Shown one piece after another: positions 32,289 to 40,943 of a DNA stretch of 64,000 nucleotides. The position numbers were made by a program, and so were the translations under genes. The DNA comes from Holophagales bacterium (GTDB lineage: Bacteria > Acidobacteriota > Thermoanaerobaculia > UBA5066): positions 124,001 through 188,000 of the forward strand of contig JADKBZ010000004.1 of NCBI GenBank assembly GCA_016714815.1, written 5' to 3'. The notes beneath the pieces are model-generated. The model was given only the letters and a program-made list of their open reading frames with translations. It searched no databases and was not told the origin of the DNA. The number at the start of each line of letters is the position of its first letter. Within the stretch, counting starts at the first letter, position 1.

Positions 32289-32687
32289 GTGATCCCCCGC
32301 AGCGCCCGCCGCCTCCTCGCCGCCCTGCTCGCCGGTGCCGGGCTGTTGGCGCTTCTCGCCGACGCCGTGACGCAGGACCTCCCCGCGGCCGACTCTCTCG
32401 CGATGGCGGGCCGGTTCTGGAGGGCGGGACCAAGGGGGCGCCTGCTCAACGCCCCCGGCCTCGCCCGCGACGCGCTCTTCGCGGCAGACGCCGTTCGCGC
32501 CGCCGCGGCGTGGCCCGCCGACGCCGACGCCGTCCTCGCCATCGGTCCCCTGGTGCCCCCCGAAGTGCGCGAACGCCTCCGCCGGCGGGCCGCGTACGTT
32601 CTGGCCCCGCGCCGGGTCCTCCTCGAGCCGGGGAGCGGTTCCGAGGTGACCCTCGTCCGGGCCCCGGCGGGGGCCGGCCAGCGATGA
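32289..32687 (+). CDS. Small membrane-anchored protein, function unknown
   Basis: 132 residues. N-terminal signal-anchor RRLLAALLAGAGLLALLADAV followed by an Ala/Arg-rich soluble part (ADSLAMAGRFWRAGPRGRLL, AIGPLVPPEVRERLRRRAAYVLAPRRVLLE). The stop overlaps the start of the next gene (ATGA), so it is the first member of a two-gene membrane operon. The tail resembles the C-terminal periplasmic piece seen beside glycosyltransferase-like membrane proteins, but I cannot name a family. Confidence 0.65.
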   Translation: MIPRSARRLLAALLAGAGLLALLADAVTQDLPAADSLAMAGRFWRAGPRGRLLNAPGLARDALFAADAVRAAAAWPADADAVLAIGPLVPPEVRERLRRRAAYVLAPRRVLLEPGSGSEVTLVRAPAGAGQR

Positions 32688-33703
32688 GCCGGCGCCTCCC
32701 GGCCTTCGCGGCCGCGCTCCTCCTCGCCCTCGGCTTCGCCTCGGCGACGTTCCTCGCCGTCCGCCAGCCGCTCTCGCTCGGCGACTACCTCGCCGTCTGG
32801 GGCCTCAAGGCACGCGCGATCCACGGTTCGGGCGAGCTCTCGGCCGTCTTCCGGGTCGACCCGGCGGGCGAGTTCTCCCACCCCGAGTACCCGCCCCTCT
32901 GGCCCCTGGTGCTCGCCGGCACGGCGAGACTCCTCGGCCGCTACGACGAGCTCCTCCTGACGCTCCTGCGCCCGCTCCTTCTCGCGGCGGCCGCAGCCCT
33001 CACTTTCGCCCGGACGCGCGCGCCGCTCCCCTGGCGCCTCCTCGCGGCCGCTTCGCTCACGCTTCTCCCCTACTTCCAGACCGCGGCCTACACCGGCTAC
33101 GCCGAGGCCCTCCTCCTCGTCTTCGTCCTGGCGGCGCTCTTCCTGCTCGAAAGCCCCGCGCCGACGCCGTTCACGCCGGTTGCCGCCGGGCTCCTCCTCG
33201 CCTTCGCGTCCTTGACGAAGCAGGAAGGGGTCCTCGTGCTCCTCGTCGTGTCCGGACTCCTCGCCGCCGCCCGGCGATTCCGCGACACCTCGATCGTGGC
33301 CGGCCTCGGAGTCGGCGTCGGAGTCCTCCCCTGGTCGCTCTATCGTGCCGCCCACGGCGTCTCGGGCCTCGCCGACTTCGACCTCGATGCGTTTCGCCCG
33401 GCCCAGCCCCTCCGGGCGCTGGCGGCGCTCGCCGAAATCGCCCTCCTCCCCGCCCTCCCGTGGATTCTCGGCGCCGCTCTCCTCTTCGCCCTCGCGCCCG
33501 GCGTCCGGCGCGCGCGCCGGCCTCTCCTCCTCGGTGCCGGGGCGTTCGCGGGCCTCATCCTGGCGTCGTTCGCGTTCGCGCGTCCCGACGTCGCGTGGCT
33601 CGTCGCCTGGACCTGGGACCGCCTCGCGCTCTTCCCCGTGGCGGCTCTCCTGCCGGCGCTCTTCGAGGCCGCGGCGGAGCCCTTCGGAACCCGGGAGGAG
33701 TAG
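32684..33703 (+). CDS. Multi-pass membrane protein, GT-C glycosyltransferase-like
   Basis: 339 residues with about eight to ten hydrophobic helices (FAAALLLALGFASATFLAV, LLLTLLRPLLLAAAAALTFA, ALLLVFVLAALFLLE, LGVGVGVLPWSLY, LPWILGAALLFALA, LLLGAGAFAGLILASFAFA). An early loop has D-Y-L-A-V-W-G-L-K-A-R and the EYPPLWPL segment; GT-C enzymes of the ArnT/PMT group carry an acidic residue and YPPL-type motif in this place, so transfer of a sugar from a polyprenyl carrier is a reasonable inference. A later loop has FASLTKQEG, also a GT-C hallmark (KQ/KPE). Substrate unknown. Inserted, in opposite orientation, between mogA and moaC. Confidence 0.78.
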   Translation: MSRRLPAFAAALLLALGFASATFLAVRQPLSLGDYLAVWGLKARAIHGSGELSAVFRVDPAGEFSHPEYPPLWPLVLAGTARLLGRYDELLLTLLRPLLLAAAAALTFARTRAPLPWRLLAAASLTLLPYFQTAAYTGYAEALLLVFVLAALFLLESPAPTPFTPVAAGLLLAFASLTKQEGVLVLLVVSGLLAAARRFRDTSIVAGLGVGVGVLPWSLYRAAHGVSGLADFDLDAFRPAQPLRALAALAEIALLPALPWILGAALLFALAPGVRRARRPLLLGAGAFAGLILASFAFARPDVAWLVAWTWDRLALFPVAALLPALFEAAAEPFGTREE

Positions 33704-33708
33704 GGACC

Positions 33709-34236
33709 TCAGCGGCTCCGACGGGAGCGGACGGAAGCGGCGGCGGGGCGACTCCAGTCGCCGCTCTTGCCGCCGGTCTTGCCGAGGAGCTCGATCGGCC
33801 CCACGACGATCCCCTTCTCCGCACCCTTGCACATGTCGTAGACGGTGAGAGCCGCCGCGGCCGCCGCCACCATCGCCTCCATCTCGTAGCCGGTCTTCCC
33901 CGTTCCGCGGACCGAGGCGACGATCTCGACGCTCCGGGTGCGGGCGCGGCGCGTCAGGGCGACGTCGACGCCGTCGAAGACGAGCGGATGACAGAGGGGA
34001 ATCCAGTCCGACGCTCTCTTGGCCGCCTGGATCCCCGCGAGGCGGGCGACGGCGAGAGCGTCTCCCTTCCGGTTCTCCGAGGCATCGAGCGCCGACCAGG
34101 CCGCTGGCCCGAGGGAGACGACGGCCCTGGCCGTCGCCGTCCTAAGCGACGCCGCCTTCCCGGAAACGTCGACCATCCTCGCCGCCCCTTCGGCGTCGAG
34201 GTGCGTCAGCTCAGGCGATCTCTTTCTCGGCGGCAC
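33709..34236 (-). CDS. moaC: Cyclic pyranopterin monophosphate synthase
   Basis: MoaC converts the MoaA product to cyclic pyranopterin monophosphate, the first stable molybdopterin precursor. 175 residues. Motifs: LTHLDAEGAARMVDVSGK, LAGIQAAKRASDWIPLCHPL (substrate pocket), VRGTGKTGYEMEAMVA and LTVYDMCKG with the catalytic Lys/Asp region. C-terminal tail is Arg-rich. It overlaps the mobA 3' end by 26 bases, so the two are co-transcribed downstream of ribBA. MoaA is not in the window. Confidence 0.96.
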   Translation of the reverse strand: MPPRKRSPELTHLDAEGAARMVDVSGKAASLRTATARAVVSLGPAAWSALDASENRKGDALAVARLAGIQAAKRASDWIPLCHPLVFDGVDVALTRRARTRSVEIVASVRGTGKTGYEMEAMVAAAAAALTVYDMCKGAEKGIVVGPIELLGKTGGKSGDWSRPAAASVRSRRSR

Positions 34237-34801
34237 GGTACTCCTCCGGGGTGTTCACGTTGCGAAAGGCCCCGGTCGCGTAGCCGGGGAGGAGAGCCGT
34301 CTCCTCTTCGGAGAGGACGAGGGCGCGGGTCGATTCGACGGCCTGGCGGAGCGAAAGATCTCCCGCGGCGACGGCGAGGCGAAGCTCCGGGAGCGCGCCC
34401 CTCGACCAGGCCGCGCAGAGAGGTTGCGGGTGTCCGGCGTCGGTCGGGACGACGGCGAACGCGCCGGAGGCCGCCAGGCGCGCCAGCAGCGCCGCCAGGA
34501 GCGCCTCCGGAACGCGAGGCACGTCCGCGGCGAGAACCACCGTGAAGGTCTCCGGGCTCCACTCCAGCGCCGCGAGGAGGCCGTGAAGGGCCGCCCTCTC
34601 GGAAGCGGAGTCCGCCACGAAGGGGAACCCGAGCGCCGCCAGCGGCCCAGGCTCCTTGCCGACGAACGCCACCTGGCCGCAGACCCGCTCGAGCTTCCGC
34701 GCCTGCAAGAGCGCCATGGGGACGCCTCCGAGCGGGAGGAGCGCCTTGTCGCGCCCCATCCGCTTCGAGAGGCCGCCGACGAGAACGAAGCCCCAGCCCA
34801 C
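34211..34801 (-). CDS. mobA: Molybdenum cofactor guanylyltransferase
   Basis: MobA attaches GMP to molybdopterin, forming the guanine dinucleotide cofactor used by DMSO-reductase family enzymes. 196 residues from GTG 34801, with GGAAGG 8 bases before it. Nucleotidyltransferase motifs: FVLVGGLSKRMGRDKALLPLGG at the N-terminus (G-G-x-S-x-R-M-G-x-D-K), VVLAADVPRVPEALL (metal-binding Asp), HPQPLCAAWSRGALPEL, and FRNVNTPEEY at the end. The first Gly-rich loop reads VLVGG where LAGG is usual. Fits with the MobB half of the fusion at 28915. Confidence 0.94.
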   Translation of the reverse strand: MGWGFVLVGGLSKRMGRDKALLPLGGVPMALLQARKLERVCGQVAFVGKEPGPLAALGFPFVADSASERAALHGLLAALEWSPETFTVVLAADVPRVPEALLAALLARLAASGAFAVVPTDAGHPQPLCAAWSRGALPELRLAVAAGDLSLRQAVESTRALVLSEEETALLPGYATGAFRNVNTPEEYRAAEKEIA

Positions 34802-34815
34802 CGCGGCGCGCCTTC

Positions 34816-36018
34816 CTACACCAGCTTGAGGAGGTGCCCCATCTTGGCCTTCTTGACCGACAGGTATCCCCGCGTCGAGTCGGTCGGCGGGATCTCGAGC
34901 GAGACCCTCTCGACGATCTCGAGGCCGAAGCCGTCGAGGGCGACGTACTTCTTGGGGTTGTTCGTCAGGAGGCGCATCTTCTTCACGCCGAGGTCGCGGA
35001 GGATCTGGCAGCCGATGCCGTAGTCGCGGACGTCGGGCGCGAAGCCGAGCGCCTCGTTCGCGGTGACCGTGTCCATCCCCTGGTCCTGCAGCTCGTAGGC
35101 CCGAAGCTTGTTCAGAAGGCCGATGCCGCGCCCTTCCTGGAGAAGGTAGAGGAGGACCCCCTTCCCTTCGAGGGCGATCATCTCGAGGGCGAGGTTCAGC
35201 TGCTCGCCGCAGTCGCACCGCGCCGAGCCGAAGACGTCGCCCGTCAGGCAGGCGGAGTGGACGCGGACGAGGATCGGATCGTCCTCGGAGATCTCCCCCT
35301 TGACGAGCGCGATGTGCTCCTCGTCGGTGAGGTCGGAGCGGTAGGCGATGACGCGGAAGTCGCCGTTTTGGGTCGGGAGTGTTGGCGACGCGACCCGCTG
35401 GATGAGCCGTTCGTGGTGCATCCGGTGGCGGATGATGTCGGCCACGGAGACGACCGGGATGCCGTGCCGCTCGGAGAACCGGAGGAGATCGGGGACGCGG
35501 GCCATCGCGCCGTCGTCGTTCAGGATCTCGCAGATGACGGCCGCGGGCATCAGCCCCGCGATCCGCGCGAGGTCGATGGAGGCCTCGGTGTGGCCCGCAC
35601 GCTTGAGGACGCCCCCCTTGCGGGCCCTGAGCGGAAACGTGTGGCCGGGGCGGAGAAGGTCGTGCGGCTTGGTCCGCGGGTCGACCAGGGTCCGGACCGT
35701 CTGCGCGCGGTCGGCGGCCGAGATTCCGGTCGTCGTCTTGCCGCGCGCCTCGACGGAGATGGTGAAGGCGGTCCCGTGGCTCGAGGTGTTCTCCTCGACC
35801 ATCGGGGCGAGGCCGAGCTCGTCGCAGCGCTCTTCGGTGAGGGAGACGCAGACGAGACCGCGCCCCTCGCGAGCCATGAAGTTGACGGCCTCGGCCGTGA
35901 CGTGCTCGGCCGCGAGGCAGAGGTCTCCCTCGTTCTCGCGATCCTGGTCGTCGACGATGATGACGAAGCGGCCCTGCCGGAACTGCTCGGCGGCCGCCGG
36001 GACGGTGACGAAACCCAA
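34816..36018 (-). CDS. ribBA: Bifunctional DHBP synthase / GTP cyclohydrolase II
   Basis: Two early riboflavin enzymes in one chain: RibB (3,4-dihydroxy-2-butanone-4-phosphate synthase) and RibA (GTP to 2,5-diamino-6-ribosylamino-pyrimidinone phosphate). 400 residues from TTG 36018, which has GGGAGGT 8 bases upstream; no ATG is nearby. RibB half: IIVDDQDRENEGDLCLAAE (acidic metal site), FMAREGRGLVC, SVEARGKTTTGISAADRA, RPGHTFPLRARKGGVLKRAGHTEAS. RibA half: VRVHSACLTGDVFGSARCDCG (zinc Cys triad), LLQEGRGIGLLNKLRAYELQDQG, DYGIGCQIL, RLLTNNPKK. No FMN riboswitch pattern precedes it (the upstream gap is 35 bases). Confidence 0.97.
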   Translation of the reverse strand: MGFVTVPAAAEQFRQGRFVIIVDDQDRENEGDLCLAAEHVTAEAVNFMAREGRGLVCVSLTEERCDELGLAPMVEENTSSHGTAFTISVEARGKTTTGISAADRAQTVRTLVDPRTKPHDLLRPGHTFPLRARKGGVLKRAGHTEASIDLARIAGLMPAAVICEILNDDGAMARVPDLLRFSERHGIPVVSVADIIRHRMHHERLIQRVASPTLPTQNGDFRVIAYRSDLTDEEHIALVKGEISEDDPILVRVHSACLTGDVFGSARCDCGEQLNLALEMIALEGKGVLLYLLQEGRGIGLLNKLRAYELQDQGMDTVTANEALGFAPDVRDYGIGCQILRDLGVKKMRLLTNNPKKYVALDGFGLEIVERVSLEIPPTDSTRGYLSVKKAKMGHLLKLV

Positions 36019-36053
36019 GGTGGGACCTCCCGGCCGCAAAACGCGACCCGGCT

Positions 36054-37427
36054 TCAATTGTAGCGGGACGGCTCCTGGGGCTCGGCGCCCTCCGCCGGAC
36101 GCGCCCTTCCGGCCCGGAACGGGTGGGTCGAAAGGACCGACCGCTTCGAGACTTCCCGGATCAGCGTCTTGAGGAAAACCTCGAACTGGTGGGCCGCCGG
36201 CAGGAAGGCGCGGGGCGTCCGCTCCCGCGAAAACCCGGTGAAGAACCGGTCGAAGAGCGACCAGTCCTTGAACATCAGGTGCTTCATGGAACCCCGGCGG
36301 AAGGCGTCGAGGCTGTCGATCATCGCCTTCAGCGCCTTCTTGTCCGAGCCCCTCGAGAAGGCCTGCACGGCCTGCAGCAGGCCCCAGAGGTCGTCGCGCA
36401 GCTTCAGGCTCTGGTCGAGCTTCGTCCGGTACTCCGGGAAGAGGGCGCGCCCGTCCACGTCCGACGAGAAGGTCTCGGCGAGGCCGATGACGCTCTGCTG
36501 GAAGAGGTCCCGGAGGATCCCGGAGGCATCCTCCATCCGGCCGTAGACGAGCTTGGGGTCCTTCATCAGGACGACGTCGACCAGCTCGAGCTCCATCACC
36601 TTCTTCACTTCCATCTCGACGGAGAAGACGAGCCGCTCGAGCCCCGCGGCGACGGGCGACTCCTCGGGGAAGCGCGGCAGGAGCCTCTTCCGGATGAACT
36701 CGCAGAGGCCCGCCGCCTGGGACCGGATGAGGCTGAAGACGAGGAGCGCACGCTTGATCGTGGCGGGCGATTCGATCGTCTGCCGGATCCGCTCCGTGTA
36801 CCGGAGCCCCTTGAAGAGCTCGACGAAGAGCGCCGCCAGTGCCGACTTCTGGTTCGAGTCGGTCACGGAGGCCAGGACGCGGGCGAGCGACTGCTTCGAC
36901 TCGCGGTCGAGCACCGGCCGGAGGTTCTCGCGGAAGAGGACGCCGAGGTTCGGGTCGTTCTTCAGCGTACCGACGACGATCCGCCCGAGCGAGAGGTAGG
37001 TCTGGAGCGGAAGGAAGGGGGCTCGCGAGATCTCGTCGAGGACCTTGGAGAAGTCGTCGAGCTTCTCGACCACCAGAGCCAGCTCGGTCTCCGCTCCCCC
37101 ACGCCTCTGGGTCTCCGAGGTCCCGTTCCCGCCCCTGGAGACCTGGCTGTCGAGGAAGAGGAGGAACGACGCCAGGTCTTCCTTCCCCTCGCCGAGCAGG
37201 TGCGTCGTCAGGAGGGCGAGGTGTGCGACGCCGAGCCGGACGACCGCGACCTCCTCGACGAAGTTCTTCAGCGAGGCGTGCGATCTCTCGAACGAGGAGA
37301 GGGGCAGGTGGTCGAGAACGAAGAACCGTTCGACCCCCTTGAGCCACATCTCCATCTCGAACAGGTAGTCGTACTTGACGCGGTTCGAGAAGAGAGCGGA
37401 CGTCTCGAGCACCGTGAATCGCGGCAT
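36054..37427 (-). CDS. Conserved-looking alpha-helical protein, function unknown
   Basis: 457 residues, no signal peptide or membrane segment, almost entirely helical in composition with many Leu-rich amphipathic stretches (LKNFVEEVAVVRLGVAHLALL, LVVEKLDDFSKVLDEI, SLARVLASVTDSNQ, LDQSLKLRDDLWGLLQAVQAF). Begins MPRFTVLETSALFSNRVKYDYLFEMEMWLKG, rich in aromatic residues. The C-terminal 30 residues are low-complexity. Codon use is normal for the window. It precedes ribBA on the same strand by 35 bases. I recognise no family; the helical solenoid look would suit a scaffold or an AAA-partner protein, but that is a guess. Confidence 0.75.
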   Translation of the reverse strand: MPRFTVLETSALFSNRVKYDYLFEMEMWLKGVERFFVLDHLPLSSFERSHASLKNFVEEVAVVRLGVAHLALLTTHLLGEGKEDLASFLLFLDSQVSRGGNGTSETQRRGGAETELALVVEKLDDFSKVLDEISRAPFLPLQTYLSLGRIVVGTLKNDPNLGVLFRENLRPVLDRESKQSLARVLASVTDSNQKSALAALFVELFKGLRYTERIRQTIESPATIKRALLVFSLIRSQAAGLCEFIRKRLLPRFPEESPVAAGLERLVFSVEMEVKKVMELELVDVVLMKDPKLVYGRMEDASGILRDLFQQSVIGLAETFSSDVDGRALFPEYRTKLDQSLKLRDDLWGLLQAVQAFSRGSDKKALKAMIDSLDAFRRGSMKHLMFKDWSLFDRFFTGFSRERTPRAFLPAAHQFEVFLKTLIREVSKRSVLSTHPFRAGRARPAEGAEPQEPSRYN

Positions 37428-37506
37428 GACGAGCGCCAGTTTACGCTGGGCCCCGCGTCCGGCGGACCGGAATTCCTCCCCGGTGCCCGAACCGGAGAGA
37501 CTTGCC

Positions 37507-39628
37507 TCAGCGCGTTTCGGCGGCGAGCCCGGGTGGGGCGGTCCGGGTCTCCCGGCGAATCCGGACGTTGACGAGCCGGTCGTTCTGCTCGATCCGCTCG
37601 ACGACGTCCATTCCCGCCGTCACCTCACTGAAGACGGTGTAGGCCCCCTCGAGGTGCGGCTGACGCGAGAGCGTCACGAACCACTGCGACCCGCCCGTGT
37701 CGGCGCCCGAGAGCGCCATGCCGATCCGGCCGCGGACGTAGGGGAGCGGGTTCAGCTCGTCCCGAAGGGCGTAGCCCGGCCCGCCCGTGCCGTCCCCTCG
37801 CGGGTCCCCGGCCTGGACGACGAAGTCGGGAACGACGCGGTGAATCGTCGTCCCGTCGAAGAAGCCCTTCTCCGCGAGGACGGCGAAGCTCTCGACCGTC
37901 ATCGGCGCCTCGCGCGAGAGGAGCTCGGCCTCGAAGGCGCCCCGAGTCGTCGCGACCGTCGCCACGAGACGACCGCTCTCGGCGAGCTCGGCGAGTCGCC
38001 GATAGTCGCCTCCCGAGAGGCGCGTGGCCAGCGGCCGGCGCGAGAACCCGTCCGTCTTCTCCCCGCAGTGCTCCACGAGCAGGCGCCGGGCCCGGGTCCG
38101 GACGAGGTCGTCGGTGTCGTCCCGCCGCGTCGCCAGGAGCGAGCATCCCCCCTCCGCGAGCGACGCCGCGGCGTCGAGCGCCGACGCGACGAGGTCGGGC
38201 TCCCGGGAGCCGAGGGCGGCGGCCCAGGCCGCGCTCCAGGCCGGGCGGACGGCGGCGTCCGCGCCCGGACCGGAGGCCAGGGGTGCGGCGACGTCGAGAG
38301 CCACCGCCTGCACGCTTCCGTCGGCGTCGGCGAGAGCCCTCACGAGCTGCGAGGAGAAGGACGGCGCCCTGTCGCGCGGGAGGCGTGAAACGGCCTCCAT
38401 CCGGACCCGTGCGGCAGGGTCGGCGAGGAGGGCGTCGAGCCAGGCTCCGGAACGGTCGGCCGGGAGAAGCGCCCACGCCTCGGCGGCCCCGAGCCGAAGA
38501 TCGAGAGGGCCCCGCCCGGCGGACGGGAAGGCGAGGCCGAAGGCCCGGTCGGGGTCGCCCGCCGCGAGGCTGGCGAGGGCGACGCCCCCGCGCCCCCCCC
38601 GAGGCGGCTTCGGCCGCCAGCAGCGCCCTTACCGGCTCTTCCGCGGCAAACCGGCGAAGGAGCGTGAGCGCAGCCAGCGCCACCCCCGGGGCCGGGTCAC
38701 GCCCCCGCGAGAGCGCGATCCCGCGGCAGCCGCCGGCGCCGGCCGCCGCCGGATGCCGGACCGCGAGGCGGTCGAGCGCGAGCAGGGCCTGGATCGCGGG
38801 GCCGGGAGCGGCCCCTGCCGCGAGCCGGAGGAGCTGCGGCTCGGAACCGGCATCTCCGAGAAGCCCCAGCCCCCGCGCGGCCCACGCGGCGATCTCCGGG
38901 TCCGCGTCGTCGAGAAGGCCCCGCAGCGTCTCCTCCGAACCGGGCCGGGGGATTCGCGCGAGCGCCCACGCGGCCGGCTTGCGGGCCGCGGCGCCCCCGC
39001 TCGCGACCACCCCGCCGAGAAGGGGAACGAGGGCCTCGTCGCGGGACTTGAACAGGGCGAGCGCCGCGTCGGCGCGCGGGCCGGCGGGTCCCGTCAGTAC
39101 GGCCACGAGCGCTCGCTCCGCCTCCGGGCCACCGAGCCGTCCGAGGGCGCTGGCGGCCGCTGCGGCAGCCTCGGCGTCCGGGTCCGAAAGGGACGTCACG
39201 AGAGACGGCAGCAGCCGCCGATCTCCCGAGATCCCGGAGGCGAAGGCCGCCGCACGCCGTACGGATGGGTCGGGATCGCGCAGGAGGACCGGCAGGTAGA
39301 TCGAGGCTTCCTCGTCGCGGAGACGCCCGCAGGTGAGGGCGGCCCGGCTTCGCACCCAGGGGTCCCTGGACGCGGAGGCCCGGCCGACGACGATCGGGTC
39401 GTAGTCGCGCCGGTCCTCGACCCTGAGGAGGCTCGCCACGAGGGAGAGCCTGTTCTCGTGGGTCGCCTCCGCCTGTCCGCCCCGGCCGAGGCCGGCGCAC
39501 GCCGGCGTGAGCAGGGCGAGGACGAAGGGGCCCAGGAGCGCCGCGAATCGCGGCGGAGACACGCTGCGGCCCGGGGCCTTTCGGAGCAGGACCGTGGACT
39601 CGGGGCGCCCGGCGGGCCGGAGCGGCAT
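37507..39628 (-). pseudogene. HEAT-repeat lipoprotein with C-terminal cyclophilin (PPIase) domain, frame broken in a C8 run
   Basis: N-terminal part from ATG 39628 (a GTG at 39562 gives a tidier signal peptide): lipobox LLTPAC, then at least six HEAT repeats of about 31 residues (DPWVRSRAALTCGRLRDEEA, DPSVRRAAAFASGISGD, DPDAEAAAAAASALGRLGG, DPEIAAWAARGLGLLGD). The C-terminal part, in another frame, continues with a HEAT-like stretch (RMEAVSRL) and a cyclophilin domain: VATTRGAFEAELLSREAPMTV, GFFDGTTIHRVVPDFVVQAGDPRGDGTG, GMALSGADTGGSQWFVTLS, FSEVTAGMDVVERIE. The frames join if one base is removed from the eight-C run at 38593-38600. Predicted role: periplasmic prolyl isomerase/chaperone. The short length of the indel in a homopolymer makes a sequencing error quite possible. 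Confidence 0.85.
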
Positions 39629-39634
39629 CGCGCC

Positions 39635-40393
39635 TCAGAGCCCGAGCAGAAGGCGTTCGCCCAGGATCGGCGGGAGGCCCGCCTTCAGGATCTTCCTGCG
39701 GGTGGCCCGCATGTCGTACGGGACGCGGTCGAAGGTCACCGTCCGATCGTCCGAGTCGAAGATCGCGTAGCTCGCCCGCGGGTTCCGGTCTCGAGGCTGT
39801 CCGACCGAGCCCGGATTGACGAGATACCTCTTCCCCGGCTCGAGGAACAGCTTCCGCCGGCTGCCACGCACCGCCTCGACGAGGATCCCGTCCGGCTCGA
39901 GCGTGAAGATCGACGGGATGTGGCTGTGCCCGAAGAACGACACGGAGACGGCGGGCGCGACGCGGTCCATGTGGACGAAGTTCACCTGGGCATCCCAGTC
40001 GGAGAAGATGTAGGCGTCCTCGTCGAGGGGCGATCCGTGGCAGATGGCGAAGGTCTCGTCCACGAGGATCGGCCCGGTCGGCAGCCGCCGCAGGAACTCC
40101 ATATTCTCCTTCGAGAGCCGCTCGGAGGTCCAGCGCGCGGCGAAGAGCGCCGGCGGGTTGAACATCTCCCCCGAGTCGACGCCGGCGACGACCTTGTCGT
40201 GGTTGCCCCGGATCGAGACGGCGGGACGCGGCAGGGTCCGGATCCGGTCGAGGATCTTGTTCGGATCGGCCGCGTACCCGACGAAGTCCCCGAGGCAGAT
40301 GACGCGATCGAGCTTCTTGCGACGGACACGGGCCAGCACCGCCGAGAGCGCCTCGTCGTTCGAATGGAGATCGGAGATGAGGAGGTAGCGCAC
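39635..40393 (-). CDS. Metallophosphoesterase, YfcE/calcineurin-like
   Basis: 252 residues. Two-metal phosphoesterase motifs in order: ISDLHSN (D-x-H), ICLGDFVGYAADP (GD), IRGNHDKV (GNHD), CHGSPLDED (H), FGHSHIPSIF (GHSH) and LVNPGSVGQPRDRNPRASYAIFD. This arrangement belongs to the YfcE-like phosphodiesterase group that acts on small phosphodiesters or diadenosine compounds. Cytosolic. Same strand as aroK upstream (12 bases) and the HEAT-cyclophilin gene downstream (6 bases). Confidence 0.92.
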   Translation of the reverse strand: MRYLLISDLHSNDEALSAVLARVRRKKLDRVICLGDFVGYAADPNKILDRIRTLPRPAVSIRGNHDKVVAGVDSGEMFNPPALFAARWTSERLSKENMEFLRRLPTGPILVDETFAICHGSPLDEDAYIFSDWDAQVNFVHMDRVAPAVSVSFFGHSHIPSIFTLEPDGILVEAVRGSRRKLFLEPGKRYLVNPGSVGQPRDRNPRASYAIFDSDDRTVTFDRVPYDMRATRRKILKAGLPPILGERLLLGL

Positions 40394-40405
40394 GGCCCGC
40401 TCCTC

Positions 40406-40930
40406 TCAGCTCATTCTCGGAACGTTGAGCGCTCCGACGACCCGCTCGACCACCGTATCGACCCCCTCGTCCCCCTGAAGTGGCAGGATCCTGTCTGAAA
40501 GTCTATAGGAAGCGAGGCGCGCGTCATAGAGCGCGCGAGCCTCGTCGAGCGACCGGAAGAGCGGCCGATCCACCGCTTTCGCCCCGAGACGGGCGGCGAT
40601 GGCCTCGAACGGGAGGTCCAGGAATACGGAGCGGCCGAGCTTCTGCACCACGGCCTGATTCTCGGGGAACGTGAAGGTCCCCCCGCCGAGCGCCACGACG
40701 GCGTCCGGCAATGCCTCCGTCCCCCTCAGGAGCTCGGTTTCCCGCTCCCGGAACCACGCCTCCCCGCGCTCCTCGAACGCGCACCGGATCGTCAATCCCG
40801 AGAGGGCCTCGAACGCCTCGTCGAGATCGACGAACGGGACGTCGAGCCGGGCCCCGAGAGCCCTGCCCACGGTCGATTTCCCGGCCCCCATGAAACCCAC
40901 GAGATAGATGCGGCCGGCCCCGGGGCTCAC
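40406..40930 (-). CDS. aroK: Shikimate kinase
   Basis: Phosphorylates shikimate at the 3-OH in chorismate synthesis. 174 residues from GTG 40930. Walker A GFMGAGKSTVGRALG at residues 12-26, DLDEAFEALSGLTI (shikimate-binding Asp), FEERGEAWFRERE, the GGG-T loop ALGGGTFT that binds shikimate, and the lid RPLF. Complete. Follows accC by 13 bases on the same strand. Confidence 0.94.
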   Translation of the reverse strand: MSPGAGRIYLVGFMGAGKSTVGRALGARLDVPFVDLDEAFEALSGLTIRCAFEERGEAWFRERETELLRGTEALPDAVVALGGGTFTFPENQAVVQKLGRSVFLDLPFEAIAARLGAKAVDRPLFRSLDEARALYDARLASYRLSDRILPLQGDEGVDTVVERVVGALNVPRMS

Positions 40931-40943
40931 GGCATCCCGCCGC

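Noticed and set aside
36019..36053. FMN riboswitch before ribBA
   Set aside because: The gap is 35 bases, far too short.
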